The translations under genes were made by a program, and so were the position numbers. From positions 20,178,536 through 20,242,535 of the forward strand of contig CM053326.1 in NCBI GenBank assembly GCA_028583605.1: 64,000 nt of DNA, read 5' to 3'. Position 1 is the stretch's first letter. Each line of letters starts with the position of its first letter. Below are positions 45,100 through 57,065 of this stretch, one piece after another. The DNA is from Dastarcus helophoroides (taxonomy: Eukaryota; Arthropoda; Insecta; Coleoptera; Bothrideridae). Under the pieces are notes generated by a model that ran no database searches, had not been told where the DNA came from, and saw only the letters and a program-made list of their open reading frames with translations.

Positions 45100-46610
45100 G
45101 GAAAGGTCGCGAAATGTCCGGCGCCGATTCTGCTAATTTTTGGATATGTTTTAAAGGACCAAAATCTTAGAGACACATATTTTTTTTATCGGCTGATAAA
45201 CGATTTTAAGGGTAGTTTTACCCCCTCAAAGTTGGGACAAAAAATGCAGATTTTGCTGTTTCTCACATACCAAAAATGATATTCGAGTCGTTTTTTTTCC
45301 AAAAGTTTTGCTTTGGCGAGAAATAAAAGAAAAATTTTTTTTCAAAATTTTCCCACCTTCCTCATGGGGGCAAACTACCCCATTTAGAAGTTTTTTAATC
45401 ATAAAAATGGTAATTACGTCAGCAAAATTTTGAAAAAAATATATATTATTTTATACACCAAAACTAATTTTACCTGTTTTTGGATTTTGTCGAAAACTAT
45501 TTTTTTGGGGGGTAAACACCACTTACACGAATACGTATATGATAGGATGTATTTTTATGATTTTTGTTTTATTTTTTTCTGAAAATTATTTTAAGATTAT
45601 TTCGGTGAACCCTCATCCCCACCCTCCACCCTTCCCTTATAGGAGGGTGAGCTACCTACTTAAAAAATGATCCCTCTACTATTTATATACACCAAAAAAA
45701 AAGTTTACTAAATTTTTTAAACCCACTCCTCCTGATAGGGGTAAATTACCCCTTATGAAATTTTTAATTAACAAGAAAATAGTGACTATAACAGCTAAAT
45801 TTTAAAAAATAAATGTTATTTTATATATCAAAATTAATTTTACTTTTATTTGGGTTTTGGTGAAGGAAAATGTTTTGGGAGTAAACACCCTTTAGATCAA
45901 ACACGTATATAATAGGATGTATTTCTATGATTTTTAATTCTTTTTTTATCTGAAACGAAGTATTTCAACGAGGAATTAGAAAATTATTTTTTTTGAACTT
46001 TTCCAGTCACCTCTCTTCCCCTCTCTCCACCTTATCTTACCAGAGGGTGAGTCATCTACTTAAAAATCGGAAAATTCGAGATCATTACGATCTCTTTTTA
46101 TACACCGAAAAAAATTCTAAATTTTTGCACCTTCGTAAGGGAGTAAACTACTTCTTTCTGAGGTTTTTAAGTATTCAAAAAATTGTCATTATAACAGCAA
46201 AATTTTGAAAAAAAAAAACTATATTTTATATACCAAAACTTATTTTATTGAATTTTTTTGGGGTTTGTCGAAGAAAATTTGTTGGGGGTAAACACCCTTT
46301 AGAGAAAATACGTATATAAAATATCTATATAAAAACTGCGGCAGTTTTCTGAACTTTATAAAAATTTAGAAGTTTTGTATACTAGATATACCTACGCGAG
46401 AAATATTTTAATAATTAAATAAAATATAAAAATAAAAAAATAATTAATAATTTACCAAAACATTTAAGTGTATATTATTATGGCGGTAAAGATATTCATT
46501 TCTTTTTTTCTGGAACGAAATATTTCAACAAGAAACAATAAAAATAATTTTTCCGAATTTTTCCAGCCACACCTCGCGTCCTATTTCTATCAGAAGGATA
46601 AGTCACCCGG
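45100..46610 (+). repeat. Left arm of inner palindrome, tandem units of about 370 bp
   Basis: Starts AAGGAAAGGTCGCGAAATGT. Four diverged units follow from about 45350. Each has a GGGG.AAACTACC-like block, ATTTTATA.ACCAAAA.T, a GGGTAAACACC block, ACGTATAT.ATAGGATGTATT, and a CTCCACC...AGGGTGAG.CA.CTACTTAAAAA block. The fourth unit is cut near 46610. Confidence 0.85.
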
Positions 46611-47725
46611 GATGGGAAATGCAAACATTTAAAACCTTTCTAAACTCTTTTTTGTGGTATCTAGAGAGACAGCAATGATCTCGAATTTCCAGTTTTTCAA
46701 GTAGTTAGCTAACTGGCTCATTCTACTGGTATGCCAAGACGAAGGGTGGGAAGGGTAGAACCAAAATTTAAAGATAATATTTTTCTACCTTCTTTAAAAT
46801 ACTTCGTTTCAAAAATAACGAACCGAAAATTATACAAATATATCTCCTATTATATATAAATATTTGCGTTAAAGGGTGTTTACCCCCAAAATATTTTCCT
46901 TCACCAAAATCCAAATACAGGTAAAATTAATTTTGATGTATAAAATAACACTTATTTTTCAAAATTGAGCTCTTATAATGACTATTATCTTGATAATTAA
47001 AAATTTCATAAGGGGGTAATTTATTCCTATCAGGAGGGGTGGGGGTAAAAAATTTTGGTAAACTTTTCTTTCGGTGTATATAGATGTAGATGGATTATAA
47101 TAATCTCGAATTTTCCGGTTTTTTAAGTAGGTAGCTCAGCCTCTTATAAGGGAAGGGTGGAGGGTGGGGATTGAGGGGTCACCAAAAAAATTTAAAAAAA
47201 TTATTTTATTAGTTTCTCGTCGCAATACTTCGCTTCAGAAAAAAAAATAAAACAAAAATCCTAAAAATACATCCTATCACATACGGATTCGTGTAAGTGG
47301 TGTTTACCCCCAAAAAAAATTTTTTCGACAAAATCCAAAAACAGGTAAAATTAGTTTTGGTGTATAAAATAACATATATATTTTTTTTAAATTTTGCTGA
47401 CGTAATTACCATTTTTATAATTAAAAAAACTTCTAAATGGGGCAGTTTGCCCCCATGAGAGGGGTGCGAAAATGTTGAAAAATTTTTTTTCTTTTATTTC
47501 TCGTCAAAACAAAACTTTTGAACAAAGGAACGACTCGAATATCATTTTTGGTATGTGAGAAACAGCAAAATCCGCATTTTTGCTCCAACTTTGAGGGAGT
47601 AAAACCACCCTTAAAACCGTTTATCAGCCGATAAAAAAAAATACGTGTCTTTTAGATTTTGGTCCTCTAAAACATATCCAAAAATTAGCAAAATCGGCGC
47701 CGGACACTTCGCGACCTTTCTTTGT
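46611..47725 (-). repeat. Right arm of inner palindrome, inverted tandem units
   Basis: Reverse complement of the left-arm units. It closes with TTTATCAGCCGATAAAAAAA and GGCGCCGGACACTTCGCGAC (47695), matching 45110-45150 inverted. The symmetry axis lies near 46610. This arm is about 400 bp shorter than the left, that is, it has about one unit fewer. Confidence 0.85.
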
Positions 47726-49375
47726 TAGCTTCATGCAATTTGGTATACATAATCAGTACTTCAAAGGCTAACTTCTGCATTTATTTAGTTTTTTTAACAC
47801 CAGGGGCGTACGTTAGGGTATAAACATTAAAATTTTATATGAGAAAAGTGGTACGCAACTGTTTTTTAAGGTTTTGCAAAAATGAAAGTTTAAAAGTGGT
47901 CACCAAATACCAAAGAATGCATAACTAAACGCAAGAGATGATTTTTGCAAACTTATAACAATTCGCACACGGGATGACTTAATAAAAACATAACACAATC
48001 CAATAAAGAGAAAATAGTTAGATTATTTTTGGCAGGAAACCATATTTTGCAGTACATTTTATAGTTTTAAATGCAGCCCCCCTGCTAGGATTCAAGTTGC
48101 ACATCAAACTTGTTTTTTTTATTGTCTTTGCAACCATAATTTACTTTTTGAATTTCATTAATTTTATTTGAAGATATATTATGAAGTATGCCCTGTGGCA
48201 TGCAAACTTTCATTATCATTTTCTTTAAAACAAAGCAGTTACTTAGACATATGGAAAACAATTCTCCTAAGGTGTCTATTGTAAAAGAAATTATTTCACT
48301 TGCAAGTATTTCATTTAAATAGACAATCTGTTGAATTGTAGAAGTACTCTATAAAAATAATGGCAAAATTGTTCTGAAATTAGTAACAAAATTCCGATAT
48401 AAAGGATATAAGGGCTGCGACTAATAAAATACTGAACTAAATATAATATGATCTACCCTTTATCAAGCATTAATTGATTAACTGATCTACCCTTTATAGC
48501 AACATGTCATCAAACAGTTACGTGTCTCTACATCTTCATTTTGAATGAGATATTCAGTAATTCACTTTTTATTAGCCACAGATCTCGTCTCTCGGAATTT
48601 TGCTACTAATTTCAGAAGAATACTTACTGGAGTGTTAATTGTCGAAAAGATAAGATATTTATTGCTTATTTTTATAAAACAATTTTATCACAGGTACCCT
48701 TCCCGCAATCGAATAAATCATTTTAATTAGAGATAATATGCCAAAGTAAATTCACTTTCTTGTCACAATCATAGAGGTACTACATGGTCTATCATCAAAA
48801 TCTTTTTGTTATTCCTAAATAGAACAAAATAAATAAATAAACCAGAATAAAAGGTAAACATTTTACTGAATCTGAATGATAAGCACACTACCTTATATTT
48901 TAAAAAATTAATTAAATTAAAAATAGATAGAGTATCAAATGGGTTTTCCAATGATCTGCAACATAGGCCCCTTTCCATGAACATTGTTGAAAGATATACA
49001 AGCCCTGTTTAGGAAGTTGTTAAAACGACTAAAGTTGTCTTGATTTAAACAAAACCAACCTATTTTTGTATTTTTTTCAACAATAAAAAAAGTTCTAGAA
49101 TTTATTGGCTCTGTTAAGTTTTTGTTGCTTTACCTCGTATATAAATTGCTATAAATTTGCAAAGATATTTTCATGCTTTCAGTTATACATTTTTTGGTAC
49201 TACATAACAATTCTTAATCTTTCATCTTTTTAAGACTTTAACATACACTGGCATGGCATTTTTCTTATATGAAAATTTAATATTAATATTCTAACGTACG
49301 CCTCTGGCGTTTAAAAAAAAGTGAATAAATGCAAAAGATTCCCTTTAATATACTGACACTACGTATCAAATTTTA
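47726..49375. mobile_element. Inner TIR segment, hAT-like termini
   Basis: CAGGGGCGTACGTTAG (47801-47816) and CTAACGTACGCCTCTG (49291-49306) form a 16-bp inverted repeat with one mismatch. Weaker inverted similarity continues outward (CTTCTGCATTTATTTAG against CTTTTGCATTTATTCAC) and inward. CAGGG...CG ends are common in hAT elements, but I found no 8-bp target duplication. The roughly 1.4 kb interior has no recognised transposase. Frames at 48545-48984 are unremarkable. Confidence 0.6.
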
Positions 49376-50049
49376 TGACGATAAGTCAAAGGGTTTTAGA
49401 AATATAAATAAAAATAATTTTATTTTCTTGTATAATGAAACAGCCTGTAACTTGGAAATAAAAAAGATTAGAACTTGAGTTCATATGAACTTTTATTCCT
49501 TAAGTAATCCTACAAAGTTATATTATTCAATATGGAAACGTATTTAAGGTAGAATAATAATAATAATTCCATTTACTTCATATCAGCAGGCTTAGATACT
49601 ATATGCAGACATATTAAATTTTGACATGTTGCACCAACTGGATTTTAATGAAACTTGGTATGCTGTTAGGTGACATATGAATACATTTTCTGAGTTTTTT
49701 GTAAAGTGGTCACTCCAACAGACATTATAGAAATTAATAATGGATATTTTTATTTGCGTTTTATTGATATTTCTAGGAAGGCAGCCCTCCGAAAAAAATT
49801 ATAAAATGGATCCTACTATCACAAACAGTTTGTTTTCCTTCGCTACCTTCAATAGTTTAGCAGATAGATCGCTTAGAAAAAAAGGTGCCTGAGAAAGGTC
49901 TTCTTCAATTATTTCCATGGTAATCAAAGATGGAGGGGGGAAAGGCACCTATATTAATTTCTAATGACATTCTGTATGTAACGTCATAGATCACGGTATA
50001 TGTTCCCGGTGGGGGCAACTTCGCTATGGAATGTACGGCTAGACCCTTT

Positions 50050-50830
50050 GGGAAATTTTAATCTTAATTTTTCTCATTTTTGAGGGACTTAAAATTCAGA
50101 ATTTTGGCGTTTCTGTATGTAAATTTGGTCCTTTTTTCTCGGACATTGTAATTAAAACAAAAAGTTTAAGATGTGGCTCGAAACTTTGAGGAACAATTTT
50201 TGGAAAAGAAACTCTGAATCTGAATTTAGAAAATTCTCAAAAGCTCCATTTTGATACAAAATACTTTAAATGAGAATATTCGACTTTTTTCTTTAATTTC
50301 ACTCAAAACTGCAAAGTTTCTAAAAAAAGACAACATTGTTAGATCATTTTTGTTGCTTATTTGAAAATTATGATATTTTTTCTAAATTTTTAGGAACAAA
50401 ATAGAAATATGTCTTGAAAAATTTGTAAATATTTAGATAAGTTTTCTTTCTTCACTTTCGTAATTAGATACATACTTGAAGAATTTAAATTAGAAATACG
50501 AGTCTAGAACAGGTCAACTTTTTTGGAAAAGCACCGAAAATCGTCTGTCTATGAATTCATATTTTCTTTTTATGATTTTGATTGACAAAAAATAAAACTG
50601 AAATTAGGTTTTTAAGATGTCATATTAGTAGGTTGTGTACTTTAAAAATTTTGACCGTATATTTTTAAAAAAAATATTTGTTCAAATAACGCTGCAGTTC
50701 AATTATTATCGACCCCAATAATCTCATTACGACTCTTTAACGTGGGTATTCCTGCAAAGGGAAGGTATTTAAAAATGTCGTGTTACAAATTCAACTGTAA
50801 TCTTATTTGTACTAATCCGTATATTTGCAG
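50050..50830. other. AT-rich spacer
   Basis: Decayed texture to about 50450, then unique-looking DNA. A polypyrimidine-poor TATTTGCAG ends at 50830. Confidence 0.4.
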
Positions 50831-50876
50831 CAGGAGCGGCTCGTCAACAGCGTTCGCAGGGTGAGCTCAGCCACAG
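50831..50876 (+). CDS. Candidate internal coding exon 1 (QERLVNSVRRVSSAT), unrecognised
   Basis: Bounded by TATTTGCAG| at 50830 and CCACAG|GTAGGA at 50876/50877. In phase 0 it reads QERLVNSVRRVSSAT plus one base. The exon is GC-rich in an AT-rich setting. Splicing to 51170 keeps the frame: the leftover G plus GT makes Gly, giving SSATG|NVAFGP. Read through instead, the frame continues GRNCIFQRISACDG and FASCDRNSSSSC to a stop at about 50956, so a terminal exon is an alternative. A different donor at 50860/50861 (AGG|GTGAGC) would put the next exon out of frame. The protein is not recognised. Confidence 0.33.
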
Positions 50877-51169
50877 GTAGGAATTGTATCTTTCAACGAA
50901 TTTCTGCCTGTGACGGGTTCGCATCCTGCGATCGAAACTCATCATCCAGCTGCTAAATGCATCATCCACCAACAGATGAAGAGGTCCGGATTGGTATGAA
51001 TGAATTTTTAATAAATTTAGAAACTTCGCGATCCACTTTTGCTTATGTTTTGATATTAAATATTGAACTTGAGATTTTTAAAAAGTATGAGTTGAATTAC
51101 TTACGTGGATGTATGGCACTAAATAAACAAAAATCATAATCATCAAGTTAAAAGAAATGTTTGTTGCAG

Positions 51170-51230
51170 GTAACGTGGCATTTGGCCCCTTGATGACACT
51201 GGAACACTTTTGGTGCTTCTACGTAATCCA
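51170..51230 (+). CDS. Candidate internal coding exon 2 (NVAFGPLMTLEHFWCFYVI), unrecognised
   Basis: Acceptor TTTGTTGCAG| at 51169 and donor CCA|GTAAGTG at 51230/51231, both close to consensus. Of three frames only one is open. It needs one base from the previous exon and reads (G)NVAFGPLMTLEHFWCFYVI plus two bases. The hydrophobic and aromatic second half could be a membrane segment. The phase matches the candidate exon ending at 50876. No downstream exon was found in the window and I do not recognise the family. Confidence 0.35.
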
Positions 51231-52490
51231 GTAAGTGAGTAAAGAGAGACGCAACTTGTTAGGTTTCCTGAAACGGAAGGAAATAAATATAATGAATAAC
51301 TTGTGTTCACTTCATGTACAAAATATACAAATCAACATTGGAATTCGTCTAATTAATAGTCAGAGGTTACGTCTGTTCACAGGGCAGATTGGACAGCCTG
51401 ATAAACCCACAGCAATTTCACAAAATTCTCACCTTAAAATTTTAAAAGTATTAGAAAAAATAATTCATTTTTCTCACAAAAACTAAAATAGTTTCTTCTC
51501 TAAACCTAGAAACGAATTTCTTTGTTTAGCAAATTGAAAGTCCTGGGAAATGAAATTATTTGGTAGCAGCAAGAATTGTTTTTATCTCATTTAAAAGTTA
51601 AAACGCATCTTTCCGGAATTGCTAAATAACTTCTCATTTTCGGAATTTCTAAACAATTTCTTCTCATTGGAGTTAGAAATCGCCAAAAATATTTTTTTTT
51701 TCACATTTACAAGGTTTTAAGCAATTTCTTTGACATTTTCAAAATGAACTTCTGCTCCAAACGTTTTAAAGGTTGTCGCCAAAGAATATTTGTTCTCCTA
51801 AGAAGTAATACATGTTTTTCAGGATTTCAAAACCAAGTTCTCTTCTCAGGAGCTCAAAATTTTCAGAAAGCAAAATGTTTTTTTATAAGAAGTAAAAAAT
51901 AAAAATTAAAATTAAAAAAAAATGAATTCCACGACAGATTTTTCCTTTTGAGATTTTGTCTCCTGCAGCCCATTTTCTTCTTTTTAACAAAACTGAAATC
52001 TTTTTTGCATTATAAAATCAAATTTTCTCCTAGAAATTTAAATTTTAGGAATTTGACGGTATATAATTTTTGTTACAAAAATTTAAACGATTTTCTTTGA
52101 CATTCCTAATACAATTTTTTCCTCTTATTATATTACATTTAAAGAAAACAATTTGTTATCGTCACAAGAACTGAACTATTTTGTTCTAGATTTAGAAACA
52201 AATTAATATGTTTAGAAATTTGACAGTTCCAGGAAATTGATTTTTTCACAACAAAAACCCTAATCGATTTGGTCTGATGGCCCTAAAACAAATTTCTTCT
52301 TTGAAAGTTGTAAGACTTGTTCTCTTCATATGAATTAAGGGATTTTTTGGGGGATTTGAAAAGAAGTATCTCTGCTCAGAAGGTTAAACGTTTGAGAGAA
52401 TAATTTTCTTATAAGGATTAAAATAAACTAAAATTGAAACAACAAAAATTTGTTTTCGAAACTTTGAGTGTCAAATAATGAAGCACCTCA
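51231..52490. other. AT-rich spacer
   Basis: No gene or repeat recognised. Frames here are compositional. Confidence 0.4.
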
Positions 52491-52720
52491 GTGACGTAGC
52501 TAGGAACCAGCAGACGTTTGTGCACAAAACTCAGGGGTCCGTTATTCGTTAAAAAAATCCTGGAAAATAGACAACTAAACATATTTTTTAATTTTATTTA
52601 AAAGTAACCAAACTGATTTAAAGCAGCAATTAAACAAATTGCACCTAATTAGCTCTAAGTAAAACGAGTGGATGTAACTAGTGACGTAATCCTACCTTTC
52701 ATAAATGGGAATTCTGATCA
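52491..52720. other. Possible transposon end (GTGACGTAGCTAGGAA)
   Basis: CAGTGACGTAGCTAGGAACC resembles the start of several arthropod DNA transposons (CAGTGGCGTAGC...). GTGACGTAATCCTACC at 52680 could be a partner word in the same orientation, so no inverted end is proven. Confidence 0.25.
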
Positions 52721-53150
52721 GGAAAAAAGAGCAGAAGCTATTTGTCCACATTTAAGAACCAAACCGTTTTTTAGTGAATTATTATTCTGCTTTCAGTTGT
52801 AATGCATTCAAAAAACATTATTTTTTTTATATTATAAAACAAAAAATTTACCTCTTCATTTACTACCCTAAAATTAAGGCGATACTACTTTATTTTGCAG
52901 ATTCATGTCCGAATTAGTCTAAATTTCTACATTAAATTTACAATTTCGAGGTTAAAGTGAAAAATCTAGCAAAAAGTCAGAATGTTAGAAAAAAAGTTTA
53001 TTATTTTAATTTTAAATTGTTTAAGTTTATTAAAATAATTGTGAATTATCAAACCTTAAGCTTCATATCGAAATTTTGAGAAGAGCTTAATTAAAATGAA
53101 TTAAAGATTTGATTCAAAATTTCGATTTTGCAGCCACAATTTCGAAAAAA
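52721..53150. repeat. Decayed AAATTTCGA-type sequence
   Basis: No gene recognised. Confidence 0.45.
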
Positions 53151-53152
53151 AT

Positions 53153-53335
53153 TCGTCTTCTTCTTTTTCTCCTTCTTCTTCTTCTTTTTCTTCTTCTTCT
53201 TCTTCTTCTTCTTCTTCTTCTTCTTCTTCTTCTTTTTCTTCTTCTTCTTCTTCTTCTTCTTCTTCTTCTTTAGTAAGGCTAGTTACCTGTTCATTCTGGA
53301 TTTCTCTTATTGTTGTTCCTGTGATTTTAAAGGTT
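53153..53335 (-). mobile_element. RTE-type retrotransposon 3' end with (GAA)n tail, copy 1
   Basis: A TTC repeat at about 53155-53270 is joined to TTTAGTAAGGCTAGTTACCT. On the minus strand this reads TGTTIREIQNEQVTSLTK and then a run of Glu from the (GAA)n tract. The same junction occurs at 54763-54840 (SETTIRGIQLTSNLTK then Glu). The microsatellite is therefore the 3' tail of a retrotransposon insertion, not an isolated expansion. Only about 60 bp of element is present besides the tail. Confidence 0.75.
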
Positions 53336-54745
53336 CATAATAAAAACATTCTAGAGTTTAAAAAAACTCAGTTTAAACTAATCAGGGAATTTTGTTGGGA
53401 AAGCCCAGTTTCGAGAATAATAAAATCATAAAAAAACATCGTTAAAATTTAGAGTTTGAATCGATTAAAGTCGAAATGCTGAGAAATGAAGTTAGAATTT
53501 CTAAAAAAAAATTCTAGATTTCGAGGTTTCCGTTAAAATTGCTGTTTGAAATTTTAAATGGTGACAAAAAACTGAAGATTTCAAAAAAAATTCATTAGAA
53601 AAATTTTAGATTTAGAGCTTGACTCAAATCGTTCAATTTTAAACTAAAATAATCTATTTTTTTCTCGAATTTTTCGACGTTTGAACCAAAGATCTCGCTT
53701 AAATCTTAGAATCTTAAAAAAAAGTCGATTTTTTAGATCATATGGATACATTTTAAAAAATGCCAACATTTCAATAAAACGCAAAATCTTAAGACTTTTT
53801 TCTAAATGAAATAATGTATTTTTTTACTGCAACTTTTTTACTGCAGTTTCTGCTTTTAGTTTTAAAATTTCAAATAGATTTCTATGTTTAAAAATTTTCA
53901 CTTTTGAGAAAATATTGAAAAAAACGTACAATTTATAAAATGCAATTTGGAACTAACACAAAATTTTAAGAAAGAAGTCAAAGTTTGTAGAAAATGTAAT
54001 TTATTAAGGAATTGTGACATTGTTGAGTTTAAAAATTTAAACTCAGAATTATCAATAACATTTTAAATATTTGAATTTTCACTCAAAAATTAGAAACTTC
54101 TAAAATATTTTAAAACTAAACAGTAAAATAATAATTTTGAGAGATTTTTTAAAAATAATTTTGGATATTCTTTCCATTTTTTCGCTTCGTTTCAAAATTT
54201 AAACATTTTAAAATTTTGATTTTTTTCTCTCGAAAATTCGATATGTTTTAAAGGTTTCAATATAAAATTTAAACTGAAACTCGAAATATTGAGAAGACGG
54301 GCAAAAATTCAGAGTTCACAAAATATCTACTTTAAAAAAATTGATCTTCAATTGGCATTGACCTTTTTGTAAATTCGGCTAAAAATTAAATATTTTTAAA
54401 AAAAAATTGAACTTTAAGAAAGTTTTGGTTAATACGTACTAGTAGATTTCGTTTTTTTTAATTCCAATTGTGTTTTAAAATCCTTAACTTAAATAAGTAA
54501 TTTCGACTTCAAATGAGAAATTTAGACTTTTTCTAGAAATGGCGACATCTTTTTCTTAAAATTTGGACTTCAATCTCAGAATTTTGACATTTTCTCAAAA
54601 TTTTGAGTTTAAACTTGAAATATAAAGGACGAAGACTGCAAGCTTAAGCCTAAAATTTTATAAAAAATCGAATATTTGGTTTTGTACTCGATAAAGTTAA
54701 AATTATAAGAAAAAAGACGAAATTTTATATTTAACTTTCCTTTCT
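53336..54745. repeat. Decayed AAATTTCGA-type sequence
   Basis: No gene recognised between the two RTE ends. Confidence 0.45.
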
Positions 54746-54762
54746 TAAAATTTGGACATAGT

Positions 54763-55066
54763 TTCTTCTTCTTCTTTTTCTTCTTCTTCTTCTTTAGTAA
54801 GGTTACTTGTTAGTTGGATTCCTCTTATTGTTGTTTCTGAAACCGACTGCCAGCTGTCACGCCATCGTTTCGGTGGTCTTCCTGATGGTCTGGTCCCTTG
54901 TGGCTTTCCGTTGCGTGTTATTTTCTTCAGCCTGTTGTCTGCCATGCAATTAATGTGTCCATTCCACCCTCCTTTTCTTCTTCTTTTTCTTCTTTTTCTT
55001 TTTCTTCTACTACTACTTGAACATCGTATCACATCATCCACTTTACATTTTTCCCTCATGTGAGCC
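54763..55066 (-). pseudogene. RTE-type retrotransposon C-terminal fragment with (GAA)n tail, copy 2
   Basis: On the minus strand the frame reads HMREKCKVDDVIRC, a Ser/Arg/Lys-rich tract, WNGHINCMADNRLKKITR, GTRPSGRPPKRWRDSW, then TTIRGIQLTSNLTK and a Glu run. The GH...RM.DNR..K.IT.....G.R..GRPP.RW.D series is the standard C-terminal end of RTE-like endonuclease-reverse transcriptases common in insects. The basic tract (about 54967-55012) replaces the few residues normally between DVI and W.GH, and corresponds to a (TTC)n-type expansion inside the coding region. The copy is severely 5' truncated. It is a molecular fossil, not a host gene. Confidence 0.85.
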
Positions 55067-56131
55067 CATTTTTCGAGATTCCGAAATAAAATTCGAAATA
55101 AAAAAACTTTGTTGAAATTCAAAATTTTTAAATAAGTGTTTGGAACAAAACTTTTACATTTTTTATTATGAAAATGGATATTTTGGAGGGCAAAAGTTAA
55201 AATTTAAAAACAATCAAATTTCAATTTCTTAAATCCAATTCTCTGGGAAAAAATTGAAATTTCGATATTGACAACATTTCGATGAATAAATTCAACATTT
55301 TCAATTTAAATTCGAAGGTTTAGAGAATTAAAAACTTTTTAATTTTAGCTAAAAAGTTTATGAAAAAAAGTATTAAATTTAAAGAAACCGATACATTATA
55401 TAAAAAGCGAATTAACACAAAAATTCGAGGAAAGGAAGCTCATTTCGACTTTAAACCCTAAGGTTCAAGAAAAAACCCGTTAATTGTAGGTTAAGGTAAC
55501 TGTTTAAATTTTTTATTAAATATTTTTCAAAAATCCAAATTTTTATTCGCAATTTCGATTTAATTTAGTAAGTATAGACTTTCTTCTATTTCCGTTCAAC
55601 TTTAAATTTCTTAACTTTTTTATATTTTGTCAAAATTACAGATCTAAGCATAAATCTTGAAGAATTTTTTTTGAAATAAATTTTGGGTCTCTTATTTAAA
55701 ATGTTGACTTTATTTCGAGTTTTTAAATCAAAGATTCGAGGACCAAAAGTTTGAGATTCTTTTTTTATATAAATTTCATATTTTATTTTTTGAAAGTTTG
55801 AATCATTTCTAACCTTCAGATTTGAACTAACATTTTTGTCCTTTTATAAATTCTTTTTTGTTTAAAGCAATTTTTTATTTTCCTAAAATTTTGACTTTAA
55901 TCTCGATATCTAAGACTTGGAATTAGATTAGAAATTTTACTATTAAAGCTAAATTTTTATGAATGAACTTGATATTTTTAAGACTGATGATTTCGAGTTT
56001 TTCTTTTCAAAAGTTTGTTTTTAAAATTATAAGATTTTCTCGAAATTAGGACTTTTTCTTTGAAAATCAAAAAAATTCGGGACTATTTTTAAATAAATTT
56101 CAATTATTTTAAGGTTTAGCATTAATTTTCC
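55067..56131. repeat. Decayed AAATTTCGA-type sequence
   Basis: No gene recognised. Confidence 0.45.
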
Positions 56132-56427
56132 TAAAGGCAAGTACACACTAGTAGATAAAATCGCACAGACAAAATCCTCGATTTGTCTGTAGACAATCCG
56201 AACAAAACTCAAAATGGTTTAGGGTCTTTATCAGGTATCCACATTTGCGTAATTCAGCTAAACTAGCTTCCGGGTTACCGTAATGAGACAGTAACCTGTG
56301 GAATTGCTGCTTTTTCATATGGAGTTGTGGAATAAGTAATTTGTTTTCCATTTGTTTATAAACAATTGCAGAACTTTGTCTATAGACACAAGTCCCGCAA
56401 TTTTGTTGCAAATGTGTATGAGACATA
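56132..56427. mobile_element. MITE, copy 1 (about 296 bp)
   Basis: Ends TAAAGGCAAGTACACACTAG and, inverted, TTATGTCTCATACACATT. It shares ATTTGTTTTCCATTTGT, CTTTGTCTATAGACAC and AAATGGT.TAGGG with 57066-57382 in the same orientation. No coding capacity. Confidence 0.85.
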
Positions 56428-57065
56428 AGATTACAACGAAATTTTAATTTGTTTCCCACTATAAATTCGAATTTCGAAATTTTAAGTGTAATCTCAAAAA
56501 CTTCCAAATTTTTAAAATATGTACTAAAAACAATATCCCAAATTTTGAAATTATAAATGAAGGATTTATAAAAACAAACTCACAATTTTAAAATAAAAGT
56601 CATTTTCGAGGAATATTTCATAAATAATTTGTCCGAATTTTTTTGAGTTTTAACTTATTTCTTGTGGCCTCACAGTTAAAAATTTAGTTTTGTACAGAAA
56701 GAGGTGAAATTTGGAGTTTAAAATTTATATTTTGAACTTGAAACGTTCAAGCTTAATTCCAAAATGTTGTCTTTCGTCTTAAAAAGTTGAGTCAGACCAA
56801 GAAATAGTCTACTTGAAAAAAAAAACATTTCGAGAAAAATTTTGAGTTTACAAGCTAAATTTTTGAATTTAAAAGTCGAAATTTCTGAATAAAAAGTTTT
56901 GAAAAAAGTTATAAGTTCAAGATAACACAAAATTTTGATTGAGTGATTCCTCATCACTTAAAGTTAAGAACTACGGCTTTACTTTAAATAATTAATATTT
57001 TTAACCATTACTTGGTGGAATTGTATTTGCTGTGGAAAAAACATCATGTCCTGAAATATATCTCT
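56428..57065. other. AT-rich spacer between the two MITE copies
   Basis: Decayed repeat texture. No gene recognised. Confidence 0.4.

Larger units (their letters stand above)
44418..50049. mobile_element. Giant foldback element, about 5.6 kb, with tandem-repeat arms
   Basis: The outermost arms pair over about 680 bp. The left end AAAGGGTTTAGCCGTATTTC is the diverged reverse complement of the right end, ...ACGGCTAGACCCTTT. Matches continue through ACCGGGAACATATATCGTGA (44457), the TCCATCTTCGGTTACTAAG block and the CTTTGACTTAC block near 45090. Inside lie a palindrome of satellite-like tandem units (45100-47725) and a second inverted loop (47726-49375). No transposase frame was seen. The architecture recalls Drosophila Foldback and Galileo elements, which carry long TIRs with internal tandem repeats. 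No homology to them is claimed. Confidence 0.85.

Noticed and set aside
45993..46208. 71-codon frame beginning MNFSSHLSSPLS
   Set aside because: It is a translation of one satellite-like unit of the foldback arm and is not open in the other units.
47801..49306. Complete hAT transposon
   Set aside because: The TIRs look right, but no 8-bp target duplication and no transposase were found, and inverted similarity extends beyond the supposed ends.
53155..53270. Long poly-Phe reading frame on the plus strand
   Set aside because: It is a translation of the (TTC)n microsatellite, which forms the 3' tail of an RTE-type insertion read from the other strand.
56148..56507. 119-codon minus-strand frame
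   Set aside because: It lies across a MITE copy, and the second MITE copy at 57066 does not keep the frame.
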